NCBI GenBank assembly: GCA_023433705.1
Contig: JAEYUC010000102.1
Coordinates: 1 to 64,000 of the forward strand
DNA length: 64,000 nucleotides
Direction of reading: 5' to 3'
DNA from: Pseudomonadota bacterium
GTDB lineage: Bacteria; Pseudomonadota; Gammaproteobacteria; Steroidobacterales; Steroidobacteraceae
How positions within the stretch are numbered: position 1 is the first letter of the stretch; every line of letters starts with the position of its first letter. Below, in pieces: positions 1-8,593 of the stretch. Below the pieces are notes generated by a model. It saw nothing but the letters and a program-made list of their open reading frames with translations. It was not told where the DNA came from and ran no database searches. The translations under genes and the position numbers were made by a program.

Positions 1-773
1 GCGGTGTACCGGGCGCGCTGACCAACCAGCCGCCGCAGCCCGGCGTCGCGCTGCCGCCGGGATCCACCCCGGCCACGGCGCAGTCCGGCGCGAATCCGCC
101 GGCCGGCGCCGCCACGGCCGCGAACGCCTCGACCAACAATGCCGCGAGCACGGTCGTCACGACTCCCGACACCACGTCGCGCCAGTCGACGCGCAACTAC
201 GAAATCGACCGCACGATGGCCTACACGCGCCAGCCTGCCGGACGCGTCACCCGCTTGTCCGTCGCCGTGCTCATCGACAACCTGCGCATCACCGACGCGG
301 AAGGCAAGGTCACCGAATCGCCGATGCCGCCCGAGCAGCTCGAGCGGCTGACCGCGCTCGTGCGCGATGCTGTCGGCTTCGACGCCTCGCGTGGCGACAC
401 GGTCAACGTGGTCAATTCCTCGTTCCTGGGCGCCGCGCCCGCGACCGAGGGCGAACTCGAGACCATCCCGATCTGGGAACGCGCCTGGGCCCAGAACCTC
501 GCGAAGGTGCTCGCCGGCGTAATCGTGTTGCTCATCATCGTCTTCAGCGTTCTCAAGCCGCTGACGCGCGGGCTGCTCAACGCGGCGCGCGCGCCGGCGT
601 TGCGTCAGGGCGCGCTCGCCGCGGCCACGATGGCCGCCGGTGCGCAGGCAGTCCCGGCCGAAGCGCCGGCGATCGCCTATGAACAGCAGGTCGCGCAGGC
701 GCGTGGCCTGGTCGCGGCGGATCCGAAACGTGGAGCCCAGGTCGTGAAGGCCTGGGTGTCGAACGATGAGTAG
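1..773 (+). CDS. fliF: Flagellar MS-ring protein FliF (C-terminal part)
   Basis: FliF builds the membrane-embedded MS ring on which the rotor and export gate assemble. The gene enters from the left edge, with its first full codon at base 3, so only about 256 C-terminal residues are visible. They begin in the GVPGALTNQPP segment, pass through a Thr/Ala/Pro-rich linker, continue with a NYEIDRTM stretch typical of the family, then a transmembrane segment (KVLAGVIVLLIIVFSVLKP) and a cytoplasmic tail that in known FliF binds FliG. The tail ends WVSNDE, and the stop overlaps fliG by 8 bases, which suggests coupled translation of the two partner proteins. Confidence 0.95.
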   Translation, partial: GVPGALTNQPPQPGVALPPGSTPATAQSGANPPAGAATAANASTNNAASTVVTTPDTTSRQSTRNYEIDRTMAYTRQPAGRVTRLSVAVLIDNLRITDAEGKVTESPMPPEQLERLTALVRDAVGFDASRGDTVNVVNSSFLGAAPATEGELETIPIWERAWAQNLAKVLAGVIVLLIIVFSVLKPLTRGLLNAARAPALRQGALAAATMAAGAQAVPAEAPAIAYEQQVAQARGLVAADPKRGAQVVKAWVSNDE

Positions 774-1788
774 CGAGGGCAAGGCGGTTGCCAGGTCGGG
801 TCGCAATGGCGTCGAGCGCGCCGCGATCCTGCTGCTGACGCTTGGTGAAACCGAGGCCGCGGAAATCCTCAAGCACCTCGGTGCGAAGGATGTGCAGCGC
901 CTCGGGCGCAGCATGGCCGAGCTCAAGAACGTCTCGCGCGACGAAGTGCGCGAGGTACTGGGTGAATTCACGACGACGATCGAGAGCCAGACCTCGCTGG
1001 GTGTCGCCAACGACGAGTTCGTGCGCAAGGTCCTGATCAGCGCCCTCGGCGAGGAAAAGGCCGCGAGCCTCATGGAGCGCATCAGCCTGGGCGAGCAACG
1101 CAAGGGTCTCGATGCGCTCAAGTGGATGGACGCGCGCCGCGTGGCCGATCTCGTTCGCCTCGAGCACCCGCAGATCATCGCGATCGTGCTTTCGTATCTC
1201 GAAACCGAACATGCCGCCGAAGTGCTGGGCTGCCTGCCCGAGGCGATGCGCAGCGACCTCGTGATGCGCGTCGCGACGCTCGACGGCATCCAGCCGTCGG
1301 CCCTGAGCGAACTCGACGACATGATGGAAAAGCAGTTCTCCTCGCTGGGCTCGACCAAGAGCTCGGTGCTGGGCGGGCTGCGTTCGGCCGCCGAAATGGT
1401 GAACCTGCTCGACTCCTCAGTGGGCACGAGCATCATGAACGACATCGGCAAGTCCGACGAAGTCCTGTCGCAGAAGATCCAGGACCTGATGTTCGTGTTC
1501 GACGATCTGCTCGAGATCGACGACCGCGGCATGCAGGAGCTGCTGCGCCAGGTGCCGGCCGACAAACTGCTCATCGCGCTCAAGGGCGCCGACGAGACCT
1601 TCAAGTCGAAGGTCTTCAAGAACATGTCGCAGCGCGCCGCCGAAATGCTCAAGTCCGATCTCGAAGCGAAGGGCCCGGTGCGGCTCTCGGACGTCGAGGC
1701 GGCGCAGAAGGAAATCCTGGTCGCGGCCCGCAAACTTGCCGACGAGGGCACGATCCAGCTCGGCGGCAAGGGCGAAGAATATGTCTGA
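766..1788 (+). CDS. fliG: Flagellar motor switch protein FliG
   Basis: FliG is the C-ring protein that contacts the stators and transmits torque. The 340-residue product has the usual family length. It opens with a GVERAAILLLTLGE stretch typical of the FliG N-domain, has the central EHPQIIAIVLSYL segment, and ends with the C-terminal domain carrying the charged torque helix (DDRGMQELLRQV). The ATG lies inside the end of fliF, and its own stop overlaps the fliH ATG. The family assignment is secure from sequence and position. Confidence 0.97.
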   Translation: MSSEGKAVARSGRNGVERAAILLLTLGETEAAEILKHLGAKDVQRLGRSMAELKNVSRDEVREVLGEFTTTIESQTSLGVANDEFVRKVLISALGEEKAASLMERISLGEQRKGLDALKWMDARRVADLVRLEHPQIIAIVLSYLETEHAAEVLGCLPEAMRSDLVMRVATLDGIQPSALSELDDMMEKQFSSLGSTKSSVLGGLRSAAEMVNLLDSSVGTSIMNDIGKSDEVLSQKIQDLMFVFDDLLEIDDRGMQELLRQVPADKLLIALKGADETFKSKVFKNMSQRAAEMLKSDLEAKGPVRLSDVEAAQKEILVAARKLADEGTIQLGGKGEEYV

Positions 1789-2443
1789 GTCCGACGCGCA
1801 GCGCGCGGACGCGCAGCGTTGGGACCTGCCTTCGGTCGAAGGCGCGCCACTGCCGCGCGCGGGCGCGAAGGGCGTCAACGTCATGCACCTGACGCTGATC
1901 GAGCGCGAGGCCTGGGATCACGGCTATCGCGACGGTCACATCGAGGGCGTGCGCAAGGGCGAAGCGGAGCTCGGCAAACGCATCGCCGAAGTGGACGTCA
2001 AGATCGCGGCGCTCGAAGCCATCATCGGCATGCTCGCGAAGCCGCTGGCCGAACTCGATGCGCAGGTCGAGAACGAACTCACGCGTCTCTCGCTCACGAT
2101 CGCCAAACATCTCGTGCGGCGGGAACTCAAGATCGATCCGGCGCAGGTCATCGGCATCATCCGTCACACCGTGGGCCTGCTGCCGCTCGCGGCCCGCAAC
2201 ATCCGCGTTCATCTGCATCCCGACGATGCCGCCATCGTGCGCGAAAAACTCGCGCGCGCGTCGGGCGAACAGGACTGGCAGCTCGCCGAGGATCCACTCA
2301 TGGCGCGCGGCGGCTGCCGGATAACGAGCGATCAGTCGAGCATCGACGCGCGCTTCGAGGCGAGCGTCGCGACCGTGATGTCCAACCTGCTCGGTGACGA
2401 GCGCCTGGAACGCGCGCCGCCAAAGCCGGAGAAGGGCGCGTGA
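1781..2443 (+). CDS. fliH: Flagellar export stator FliH
   Basis: FliH is the peripheral stalk-like regulator of the FliI ATPase in flagellar type III export. I chose the ATG that overlaps the fliG stop (220 residues, MSESDAQRADAQRW). The frame is open for another 45 bases upstream, but those codons lie inside fliG. The C-terminal half (KIAALEAIIGMLAKPLAELD, then LTIAKHLVRRELKIDP) matches the FliH/HrpE ATP-synthase-E-like domain. The stop overlaps the fliI GTG. FliH sequences diverge strongly, so position and the C-terminal domain carry the call. Confidence 0.92.
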   Translation: MSESDAQRADAQRWDLPSVEGAPLPRAGAKGVNVMHLTLIEREAWDHGYRDGHIEGVRKGEAELGKRIAEVDVKIAALEAIIGMLAKPLAELDAQVENELTRLSLTIAKHLVRRELKIDPAQVIGIIRHTVGLLPLAARNIRVHLHPDDAAIVREKLARASGEQDWQLAEDPLMARGGCRITSDQSSIDARFEASVATVMSNLLGDERLERAPPKPEKGA

Positions 2444-3792
2444 GCACGGCCGAATTGCGCGCACAACTGGCGCCGGGCTGGCGCGAGCGCATGGCCCGCC
2501 AGGTCGCGCGCGCGGAGCAGCTCCCGTCGCCGCCGGTGGAAGGTTCGCTCACGCGCATGGTGGGTCTCACGCTCGAAGCCGCCGGCTGCCAGGCCGCGGT
2601 CGGCGACGTGTGCGACCTGATGAACGGCGATGGCTCGCGAGTCGAAGCCGAGGTCGTCGGCTTCGCGGGCGACCGGCTCTATCTCATGCCCACCAGCGAA
2701 GTGCATGGGCTCGCGCCCGCGGCTCGCGTGATCCCGCGCCAACGCGCGGGCAGCGTGCAGGTGGGACCCGGCCTGCTGGGCCGTGTCATCGACGGCAACG
2801 GTGTCCCGCTCGACGGGTTGGGTCCGATCCAGTCGGACGAGCGCGTCAAACTACTGGGGCAGGCGATCAATCCGCTCGCGCGCCATCCGATCGACACGCC
2901 ACTCGACGTCGGCGTGCGGTCCATCAACTCGCTGCTCACGGTCGGCCGCGGACAACGCATCGGCCTGTTCGCCGGTTCGGGCGTCGGCAAATCGGTGCTG
3001 CTCGGCATGATGGCCCGCTACACCAGCGCGGACGTCATCGTCGTCGGCCTGATCGGCGAGCGCGGCCGCGAAGTGAAGGAATTCGTCGAGCGCATCCTCG
3101 GTCCCGAAGGCCGGCGGCGCTCGGTCGTGGTGGCGTGTCCCGCGGACAATCCACCGCTGATCCGCCTGCACGGCGCGTGGCTCGCGACGTCCATCGCCGA
3201 ATATTTCCGCGAGCGCGGGCTGTCCGTGCTGCTCATCATGGATTCGTTGACGCGTTTCGCCCAGGCGCAGCGCGAGATCGGGCTGGCCATCGGCGAAGCG
3301 CCGGCGACCAAGGGGTATCCACCGTCCGTGTTCGCGCGCCTGCCGGCGCTCGTCGAACGCGCCGGCAACGGCGACAAGGGCAAGGGTTCGATCACGGCTT
3401 TCTACACGGTGCTCACCGAGGGCGACGACCAGCAGGATCCGATCGCCGATTCGGCGCGCGCGATTCTCGACGGCCACGTCGTGTTGTCGCGGCGCATCGC
3501 CGAGGCGGGGCAGTACCCGGCCGTCGACGTCGAGGCGTCGGTGAGCCGCGTGATGCACGAAATCATCCCCGAGGAGCATGCCGAGCTCGCGCGCAAGTTC
3601 CGCCAGACGCTGGCCATCTACCAGCAGCACCGCGATCTCATTTCCATCGGCGCCTACCAGAAAGGCTCCGATCCGCGCATCGACAAGGCCATCGAGTTGT
3701 GGCCCGCGATGCAGAAATTCCTGATGCAGCCGATCGAGCAGCGCGTGTCGCATGCCGAGGCCGTCGCCGCGCTGAGGAAGCTGTTCGCATGA
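2440..3792 (+). CDS. fliI: Flagellum-specific ATPase FliI
   Basis: FliI is the hexameric ATPase that energises export of flagellar subunits. The 450-residue protein starts at a GTG overlapping the fliH stop. A Walker A motif GSGVGKS sits near residue 179 and a Walker B strand LLIMDSLTRF near residue 264, followed by the family signature AQAQREIGLAIGEAP. The F1-beta-like core (KGSITAFYTVLTEGDD, then ISRRIAEAG-like residues) is complete. The stop overlaps fliJ at ATGA. Confidence 0.98.
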   Translation: MSTAELRAQLAPGWRERMARQVARAEQLPSPPVEGSLTRMVGLTLEAAGCQAAVGDVCDLMNGDGSRVEAEVVGFAGDRLYLMPTSEVHGLAPAARVIPRQRAGSVQVGPGLLGRVIDGNGVPLDGLGPIQSDERVKLLGQAINPLARHPIDTPLDVGVRSINSLLTVGRGQRIGLFAGSGVGKSVLLGMMARYTSADVIVVGLIGERGREVKEFVERILGPEGRRRSVVVACPADNPPLIRLHGAWLATSIAEYFRERGLSVLLIMDSLTRFAQAQREIGLAIGEAPATKGYPPSVFARLPALVERAGNGDKGKGSITAFYTVLTEGDDQQDPIADSARAILDGHVVLSRRIAEAGQYPAVDVEASVSRVMHEIIPEEHAELARKFRQTLAIYQQHRDLISIGAYQKGSDPRIDKAIELWPAMQKFLMQPIEQRVSHAEAVAALRKLFA

Positions 3793-4238
3793 AGCGATCC
3801 GAACGTCTCGATGTCGTCCAGCAGGTCGCGGCGCGTACCGAGCAGGAACGCGCGCAACGCGTCGCGGAGGCGGAGCGGCACCTGGCCGAGATGCAGCAGA
3901 AGCTCGCGGCGCTCGAGAAATATCGCGCCGAATACGAAACCGGATTCAAGACACGCGCCGGGGCCGGCGTCGATGTGATCGGCATGCGCGACTACCAGAC
4001 CTTCATGGCGCGTCTCGGAGAAGCCCTCGCGCAGCAGCGCGAGCAGGTCGTCCTGGCGCGCAACGCACTCGAGGCGCAGCGTTCGCAATGGCGCGAAGCC
4101 GCGCAGCGCACGCACGTGGTGGAAACGCTGGTCGAGCGCTGGCAGGGCGAAGAAGCGCGCGCGGCGAGCCGGCGCGACCAGCTCGAAAGCGACGAGCTCT
4201 CGCAGCAGCAACGCGGCAACAAGGACCGGAATACATGA
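3789..4238 (+). CDS. fliJ: Flagellar export chaperone FliJ
   Basis: The product is 149 residues and almost wholly charged and helical, predicted as a two-stranded antiparallel coiled coil. This is the FliJ architecture (gamma-subunit-like stalk that couples FliI to the export gate). The ATG overlaps the fliI stop and the stop overlaps the fliK ATG. Sequence identity in this family is low, so the call rests on length, coiled-coil character (LAEMQQKLAALEKYRAEYE) and position between fliI and fliK. Confidence 0.88.
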   Translation: MKRSERLDVVQQVAARTEQERAQRVAEAERHLAEMQQKLAALEKYRAEYETGFKTRAGAGVDVIGMRDYQTFMARLGEALAQQREQVVLARNALEAQRSQWREAAQRTHVVETLVERWQGEEARAASRRDQLESDELSQQQRGNKDRNT

Positions 4239-5146
4239 TTTCCTCGCTCCCGAAGATCTCGACGCCCGCGGACGTCCCGGCCGCCGGGCCGCAGGCCCAC
4301 GCCGACTCGGCCGGGGCAGCGCCGTTCGACTCCATCCTTGCGCTCGAAACGCTGGCGGCGCACTCCGCGGATCGGCAGGCGCTCGCGGCCGACGCCGCGC
4401 TGGGCGAACTCGGCGAACTGCTCGGCGGCGACGAGAACATCGACGAGCTCGAAGACGATTCCGAGGAAGGCTCGATGGAATTCCTCGCGGGGCTGCTCAC
4501 GCTGGCCGCGACGCCGAAAGACGCGCCCGGCGCACAGGTCTCCGGGTATGCGATTTCTTCCACCACGGGATCGGCGGCCCATCGAGGCGGCGCCGAGGGT
4601 GCGGCCGCCGTGCTGTCCGGACTGATCGAACAGGAAGGTTCCGCGACCGGCGATTCGCAATCGACGCCCGAATCGGATTCGTCCATCGCCGCGCGCGCCG
4701 GCGAGCTGACGAGCTCCGCGCCACGCGGCTCGGCGGCCGAACACACCGTCGCGACCCACGTGCGCGATCCGCGCTGGGCGGAGGAGTTCGGTACTCGCAT
4801 CTCGATGCTGGTCCGCGCGCGTGAGTCCCAGGCCGCGATCCAGTTGACGCCCGTCGATCTCGGGCCGGTCGACGTCAACGTCACCGTGCGCGACTCGCAG
4901 GCGACCATCCACTTCGGCGCCTCGAACGCGGATACCCGCGCGTTGATCGAAGCCTCGCTGCCGAAGCTGCGCGAAATGCTTGCCGCGCAGGGTTTCAACC
5001 TGCTCGACGCGAGCGTGTCTCAGGGTTTCACCCAGAAGGATCAACCGCAGTCCGCGGGTGTACCACGACCTGGCGTGGAGCCAGGCGGCACCGATGATGT
5101 GACGACGGTCCAGCGGCTCAACGGGCTTCTGGATCTTTATGCCTGA
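4235..5146 (+). CDS. fliK: Flagellar hook-length control protein FliK
   Basis: FliK measures hook length and switches export specificity through FlhB. At 303 residues it is short for the family. The N-terminal 190 residues are low-complexity Ala/Glu/Asp/Ser-rich, as expected for the ruler region. The conserved Flg_hook domain follows: QAAIQLTPVDLGPVDVNV and then LPKLREMLAAQGFNL. The gene overlaps the fliJ stop and is the last of the fliF-led run; the next gene is 162 bases away behind a sigma-54 promoter. Confidence 0.93.
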   Translation: MISSLPKISTPADVPAAGPQAHADSAGAAPFDSILALETLAAHSADRQALAADAALGELGELLGGDENIDELEDDSEEGSMEFLAGLLTLAATPKDAPGAQVSGYAISSTTGSAAHRGGAEGAAAVLSGLIEQEGSATGDSQSTPESDSSIAARAGELTSSAPRGSAAEHTVATHVRDPRWAEEFGTRISMLVRARESQAAIQLTPVDLGPVDVNVTVRDSQATIHFGASNADTRALIEASLPKLREMLAAQGFNLLDASVSQGFTQKDQPQSAGVPRPGVEPGGTDDVTTVQRLNGLLDLYA

Positions 5147-5203
5147 AGACGGACGGCACCCCGCAGCGGCGACGTTTCCTTCGGGTGAACGCCTGGAAAT
5201 ACC

Positions 5204-5217
5204 GTCAGTTTTCCGAC
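5204..5217 (+). promoter_or_regulatory. FleQ/FlrA-like box (candidate enhancer site)
   Basis: GTCAGTTTTCCGAC resembles the 14-base FleQ dyad (GTCA-N6-TGAC) with one mismatch in the right arm. It lies about 43 bases upstream of the sigma-54 element for fliL. A longer dyad GTCAG-N10-CTGAC also begins at the same G. The match is short and could be chance. Confidence 0.35.
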
Positions 5218-5259
5218 GCTGACCACCGACAAATCGTGATGCTGCTCACGCTTACCGCG

Positions 5260-5275
5260 TGGCACGCACGTTGCA
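5260..5275 (+). promoter_or_regulatory. Sigma-54 (RpoN) promoter of the fliL operon
   Basis: TGGCACGCACGTTGCA fits the -24/-12 consensus TGGCACG-N4-TTGCA at every specified base. It sits 33 bases upstream of the fliL ATG in the only gap of the flagellar block. In polar-flagellate gammaproteobacteria, class II/III flagellar operons including fliL are RpoN-dependent, which fits. Confidence 0.92.
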
Positions 5276-5308
5276 CGACACCCTGTACCGAACGACAGGA
5301 CAACGTGC

Positions 5309-5806
5309 ATGGCGAACGAAGACGAGCAGATTGACGGCGCGGAAGACGAGGGCACCAGGAAGAAAGGCGGCAAGGGCCTGCTCATGACTCTCGTGCTCGT
5401 GCTGCTGCTGGGTGGCGGCGGCGCAGCCGCGTGGTTCATGTTCGGCGGCAAGGGAGCCGACAAGGCCGAAGCCAAGCCGCTGCCACCGCCGATCTACGTG
5501 AACGTGGATCCGCCGTTCGTCGTGAACTTCGAATCGCAGTCGGTAGTTCGATTCCTGCAGGTCGCCATCGGGATCATGACCCGCGATCCGGCCGTCGAGG
5601 CGCTGCTCGAGCACAACGATCCGCGCGTGCGCAACGACCTGCTGATGATCCTCAGCAACCAGACCTACGAGACCGTTTCGAGCGCCGAAGGCAAGGAAAT
5701 GCTGCGTACGCGCTGCCTCGAGAGCGTCCGCGCCATCGTCGCCGAGATGAAGGGCGATCCGAACAAGGTCGAAGCGCTGTATTTCACCTCGTTCGTGATG
5801 CAGTGA
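5309..5806 (+). CDS. fliL: Flagellar basal-body protein FliL
   Basis: FliL is a single-pass inner-membrane protein that associates with the stator ring. The 165-residue product has a short acidic cytoplasmic N-terminus, one transmembrane helix with a poly-Leu/Gly core (about residues 23-45), and a periplasmic stomatin-like domain (IYVNVDPPFVVNF). The C-terminus YFTSFVMQ is typical of the family. It is the first gene behind the sigma-54 promoter. Confidence 0.95.
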   Translation: MANEDEQIDGAEDEGTRKKGGKGLLMTLVLVLLLGGGGAAAWFMFGGKGADKAEAKPLPPPIYVNVDPPFVVNFESQSVVRFLQVAIGIMTRDPAVEALLEHNDPRVRNDLLMILSNQTYETVSSAEGKEMLRTRCLESVRAIVAEMKGDPNKVEALYFTSFVMQ

Positions 5807-5816
5807 GGCGCGCGAC

Positions 5817-6827
5817 ATGAGCAACCAGGAAGTACTCAACCAGGATGAAATCGACGCGCTGCTCAACGGCGTCGATGCCGGCGCGGTCAGCACCGAACCC
5901 GTCACGGCGCCGGGCGAAACCCGCGTCTACGACTTCAGCAGCGAAATGCGCATCGTGCGCGGCCGCATGCCGACGCTCGAGATGGTCAACGAGCGTTTCG
6001 CGCGCCAGCTGCGCGTGAGCCTCTACAACCTGCTGCGCAAGACCGTGGAGCTCGCGGTGGGGCAGGTCACGATGAAGAAGTTCAGCGAGTACTCGCACTC
6101 GCTCGTGCTGCCCATCAACCTGAACCTCGTCAAGATCAACCCGCTGCGCGGCACCGCGCTGTTCGTGCTCGATCCGAAACTCGTGTTCGCGATCGTCGAC
6201 AACTTCTTCGGCGGCGTCGGCCGGCACACCAAGATCGAAGGCCGCGAATTCACGCCAACCGAGATGCGCGTCGTGCACATGCTGCTGCGCCACGCCTTCG
6301 CGGACATGAAGGAAGCCTGGACGCCGATCGCGAGCATCGACGTCGAATATCTCAACTCCGAGATCAATCCGAACTTCGCGAGCATCGTGACTCCCTCGGA
6401 AGTGGTCGTGATCTGCCCGTTCCAGATCGAGCTCGAAGGCGGCGGCGGCGCGATGCACATCGTGATGCCGTACTCGATGATCGAACCGCTGCGCGAAGTG
6501 CTCGACTCCGGCGTGCAATCCGATCGCGCCGAACAGGACGAGCGCTGGCTCGCCTCGCTCAAGGACTGCCTGCAGGACGCGGAAGTCGAACTCACCACCG
6601 TGCTCGGCGGCGGCACGATCTCGCTGCATCAGCTCGTGCGCATGCAGCCCGGCGACGTGTTGCCCTGCGACTTCAGCGGCAAGGCCACGGTATCCGCCGA
6701 GGGCGTGCCGCTGTTCCGCGGCGCCTTCGGAGTCTCCCGCGGCCAGCAGTGTGTCCGCTACGAGCAGCGCATCCGCCGTCCAGGCTCGCACGCCATGGAC
6801 GCGGCGCTGCTGAACCGAAATAGCTAG
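5817..6827 (+). CDS. fliM: Flagellar motor switch protein FliM
   Basis: FliM is the C-ring protein that receives CheY-P. The 336-residue product opens with the CheY-binding peptide LNQDEIDALLNGV. The middle domain (VYDFSSEMRIVRGRMPTLE, then a GGVGRHTKIEGREFT segment) and the C-terminal SpoA-like domain are complete. It starts 10 bases after fliL and belongs to the same sigma-54 operon. Confidence 0.97.
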   Translation: MSNQEVLNQDEIDALLNGVDAGAVSTEPVTAPGETRVYDFSSEMRIVRGRMPTLEMVNERFARQLRVSLYNLLRKTVELAVGQVTMKKFSEYSHSLVLPINLNLVKINPLRGTALFVLDPKLVFAIVDNFFGGVGRHTKIEGREFTPTEMRVVHMLLRHAFADMKEAWTPIASIDVEYLNSEINPNFASIVTPSEVVVICPFQIELEGGGGAMHIVMPYSMIEPLREVLDSGVQSDRAEQDERWLASLKDCLQDAEVELTTVLGGGTISLHQLVRMQPGDVLPCDFSGKATVSAEGVPLFRGAFGVSRGQQCVRYEQRIRRPGSHAMDAALLNRNS

Positions 6828-6837
6828 AGGAATCCTC

Positions 6838-7152
6838 ATGAACGCGAAATCAGAAGCGGCGCTCGCGCCGCAGGCCGAGGGTGACGCCAACGACGTCAAT
6901 CTCGAAGTCATCCTCGACGTGCCCGTCACGTTGTCGATGGAAGTCGGCCGCACGCGCATCCCGATCCGCAACCTGCTGCAGCTCAACCAGGGCTCGGTGG
7001 TCGAACTCGACCGCGCGGCCGGCGAGCCGCTCGACGTGTTCGTCAACGGCACGCTCGTCGCCCACGGCGAAGTGGTCGTGGTCAACGAGAAGTTCGGCAT
7101 CCGCATCACGGACGTCGTGAGCCCGGCCGAACGCATCCGCAAGCTCAAGTAG
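6838..7152 (+). CDS. fliN: Flagellar motor switch protein FliN
   Basis: FliN forms the base of the C ring with FliM. The 104-residue product is essentially the SpoA domain: LEVILDVPVTLSMEVGRT, then LLQLNQGSVVELDR, ending with the conserved GEVVVVNEKFGIRIT strand. The acidic N-terminal extension is short, about 20 residues. The stop is immediately followed by the fliO ATG. Confidence 0.96.
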   Translation: MNAKSEAALAPQAEGDANDVNLEVILDVPVTLSMEVGRTRIPIRNLLQLNQGSVVELDRAAGEPLDVFVNGTLVAHGEVVVVNEKFGIRITDVVSPAERIRKLK

Positions 7153-7554
7153 ATGTCGGATCCCACGCTCTTCGCCGCACCGAACGCGGCGGCGCATGGC
7201 GGCGCCGCGGGTGGCACGCTCGAAGTCACCTTCGCGTTGCTGCTGGTGCTCGGAGTCATCGTGCTGCTCGCCTGGCTGACCCGGCGCATGCGTCGCATCG
7301 GCGGCGGAGGCCACGATCGCATCCAGTTGCTCGGCGATCGGGTGGTGGGTCCGAAAGAGCGCCTCGTGCTCGTGCGCGTGGGCGATACGGACATCCTGGT
7401 CGGCGTTGCCGCGGGCAACGTGCGTCCGCTGCATGTATTCCCGATCGGAGCCAACACCTCTGCGCCGCCGGCTCCCGAAGGGCAGGCGCCGACGATCCCC
7501 AACTTCCGCGACCTGCTCATGAAGAGTCTCGGCAAGCGCGAGGCCGGGCAATGA
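7153..7554 (+). CDS. fliO: Flagellar export protein FliO
   Basis: FliO assists assembly of the FliP ring of the export gate. The product is 133 residues with one transmembrane helix (about 23-42, FALLLVLGVIVLLAWLT) followed by a basic patch and the small FliO/MopB domain (IQLLGDRVVGPKERLVLVRV). It directly abuts fliN and overlaps fliP by 4 bases. Confidence 0.92.
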   Translation: MSDPTLFAAPNAAAHGGAAGGTLEVTFALLLVLGVIVLLAWLTRRMRRIGGGGHDRIQLLGDRVVGPKERLVLVRVGDTDILVGVAAGNVRPLHVFPIGANTSAPPAPEGQAPTIPNFRDLLMKSLGKREAGQ

Positions 7555-8312
7555 AGTTGCGCGCGCTCGCGAAGTTCCTGCTGCCGCTGCTCGCCTTCCT
7601 TCCGATGATCGCGGAAGCGGCGGCCACGGGCGGCGGCGCGCTGCCGGCCGTCACCGTCACGACGAATCCGGGCGGCGGGCAGACGTATTCGCTGACGCTG
7701 CAGGTCCTGATCCTGATGACGGTGCTGACGCTGCTGCCCGCCATCGTGCTCATGATGACGGCGTTCACGCGCATCGTGATCGTGCTCGCGATCCTGCGCC
7801 AGGCGCTCGGCGCGGGTCAGACGCCGCCCAACCAGGTGCTGGTGGGTCTCGCGCTCTTTCTCACGTTGTTCGTCATGGCCCCGGTGATCGAGAAGATCAA
7901 CACCGAGGCCGCGCAACCCTACTTGGCCGGCACCATCGAAACCACCGTCGCGCTCGAGCGCGCCATCGTGCCGCTCAAGTCGTTCATGCTCGAGCAGACG
8001 CGCGAGTCCGACATCGCGACGTTCGTGCGCATTTCCGGCGGCAAGGGTTTCGAGAAACCCGAAGACGTGCCGCTCAACATCCTCGTGCCGGCCTTCGTCA
8101 CGAGCGAGCTCAAGACCGCCTTCCAGATCGGCTTCCTGCTGTTCATCCCGTTCGTGATCATCGATCTCGTGGTTGCGAGCGTGCTCATGTCGATGGGCAT
8201 GATGATGTTGTCGCCGGTGCTGATCTCGCTTCCCTTCAAGATCATGTTGTTCGTGCTGGTCGACGGCTGGGCACTGGTCATGGGCACTCTTGCCCAGAGT
8301 TTCTTCAGGTAG
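7551..8312 (+). CDS. fliP: Flagellar export gate protein FliP
   Basis: FliP is the major subunit of the export pore. The 253-residue precursor begins with a cleavable-type signal peptide (about residues 1-25), as FliP does, followed by four membrane segments. Conserved stretches include ILMTVLTLLPAIVLMMTAFTR, LRQALGAGQTPPNQVLVGLA and the C-terminal FKIMLFVLVDGWALV. It overlaps fliO and precedes fliQ by 7 bases. Confidence 0.97.
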   Translation: MKLRALAKFLLPLLAFLPMIAEAAATGGGALPAVTVTTNPGGGQTYSLTLQVLILMTVLTLLPAIVLMMTAFTRIVIVLAILRQALGAGQTPPNQVLVGLALFLTLFVMAPVIEKINTEAAQPYLAGTIETTVALERAIVPLKSFMLEQTRESDIATFVRISGGKGFEKPEDVPLNILVPAFVTSELKTAFQIGFLLFIPFVIIDLVVASVLMSMGMMMLSPVLISLPFKIMLFVLVDGWALVMGTLAQSFFR

Positions 8313-8319
8313 GCCAATC

Positions 8320-8589
8320 ATGACTCCCGAAACCGTCGTCACCGTCGGCCGCCAGGCGCTCGAACTGACCGTCACGCTGGCCGCGCCGCTGCTGCTGACC
8401 GCGCTCGCGGTCGGCCTCATCGTCGGCATCTTCCAGGCCGCGACTCAGATCAACGAGATGACGCTGTCGTTCATCCCCAAACTACTGGCCATGGCCGCGG
8501 TGCTCGCGATCACCGGGCCGTGGATGTTGCGCCAGCTCGTCGAATACACGCGCAACCTGATCACGAACATTCCCGGGATGATCGGATAG
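8320..8589 (+). CDS. fliQ: Flagellar export gate protein FliQ
   Basis: FliQ winds around the FliP/FliR core of the export gate. I placed the start at the ATG giving MTPETVVTVGRQALELTV. This yields 89 residues, the standard FliQ length; an upstream in-frame alternative would add residues unlike the family. There are two transmembrane helices, with the ATQINEMTLSFIPKL loop between them diagnostic. Confidence 0.96.
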   Translation: MTPETVVTVGRQALELTVTLAAPLLLTALAVGLIVGIFQAATQINEMTLSFIPKLLAMAAVLAITGPWMLRQLVEYTRNLITNIPGMIG

Positions 8590-8593
8590 GACC

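Noticed and set aside
5784..8429. Minus-strand open frame of 881 codons opposite fliM-fliP
   Set aside because: It lies entirely opposite well-identified flagellar genes, is His/Arg/Asp-rich without known domains, and is expected from third-position GC bias in GC-rich DNA.
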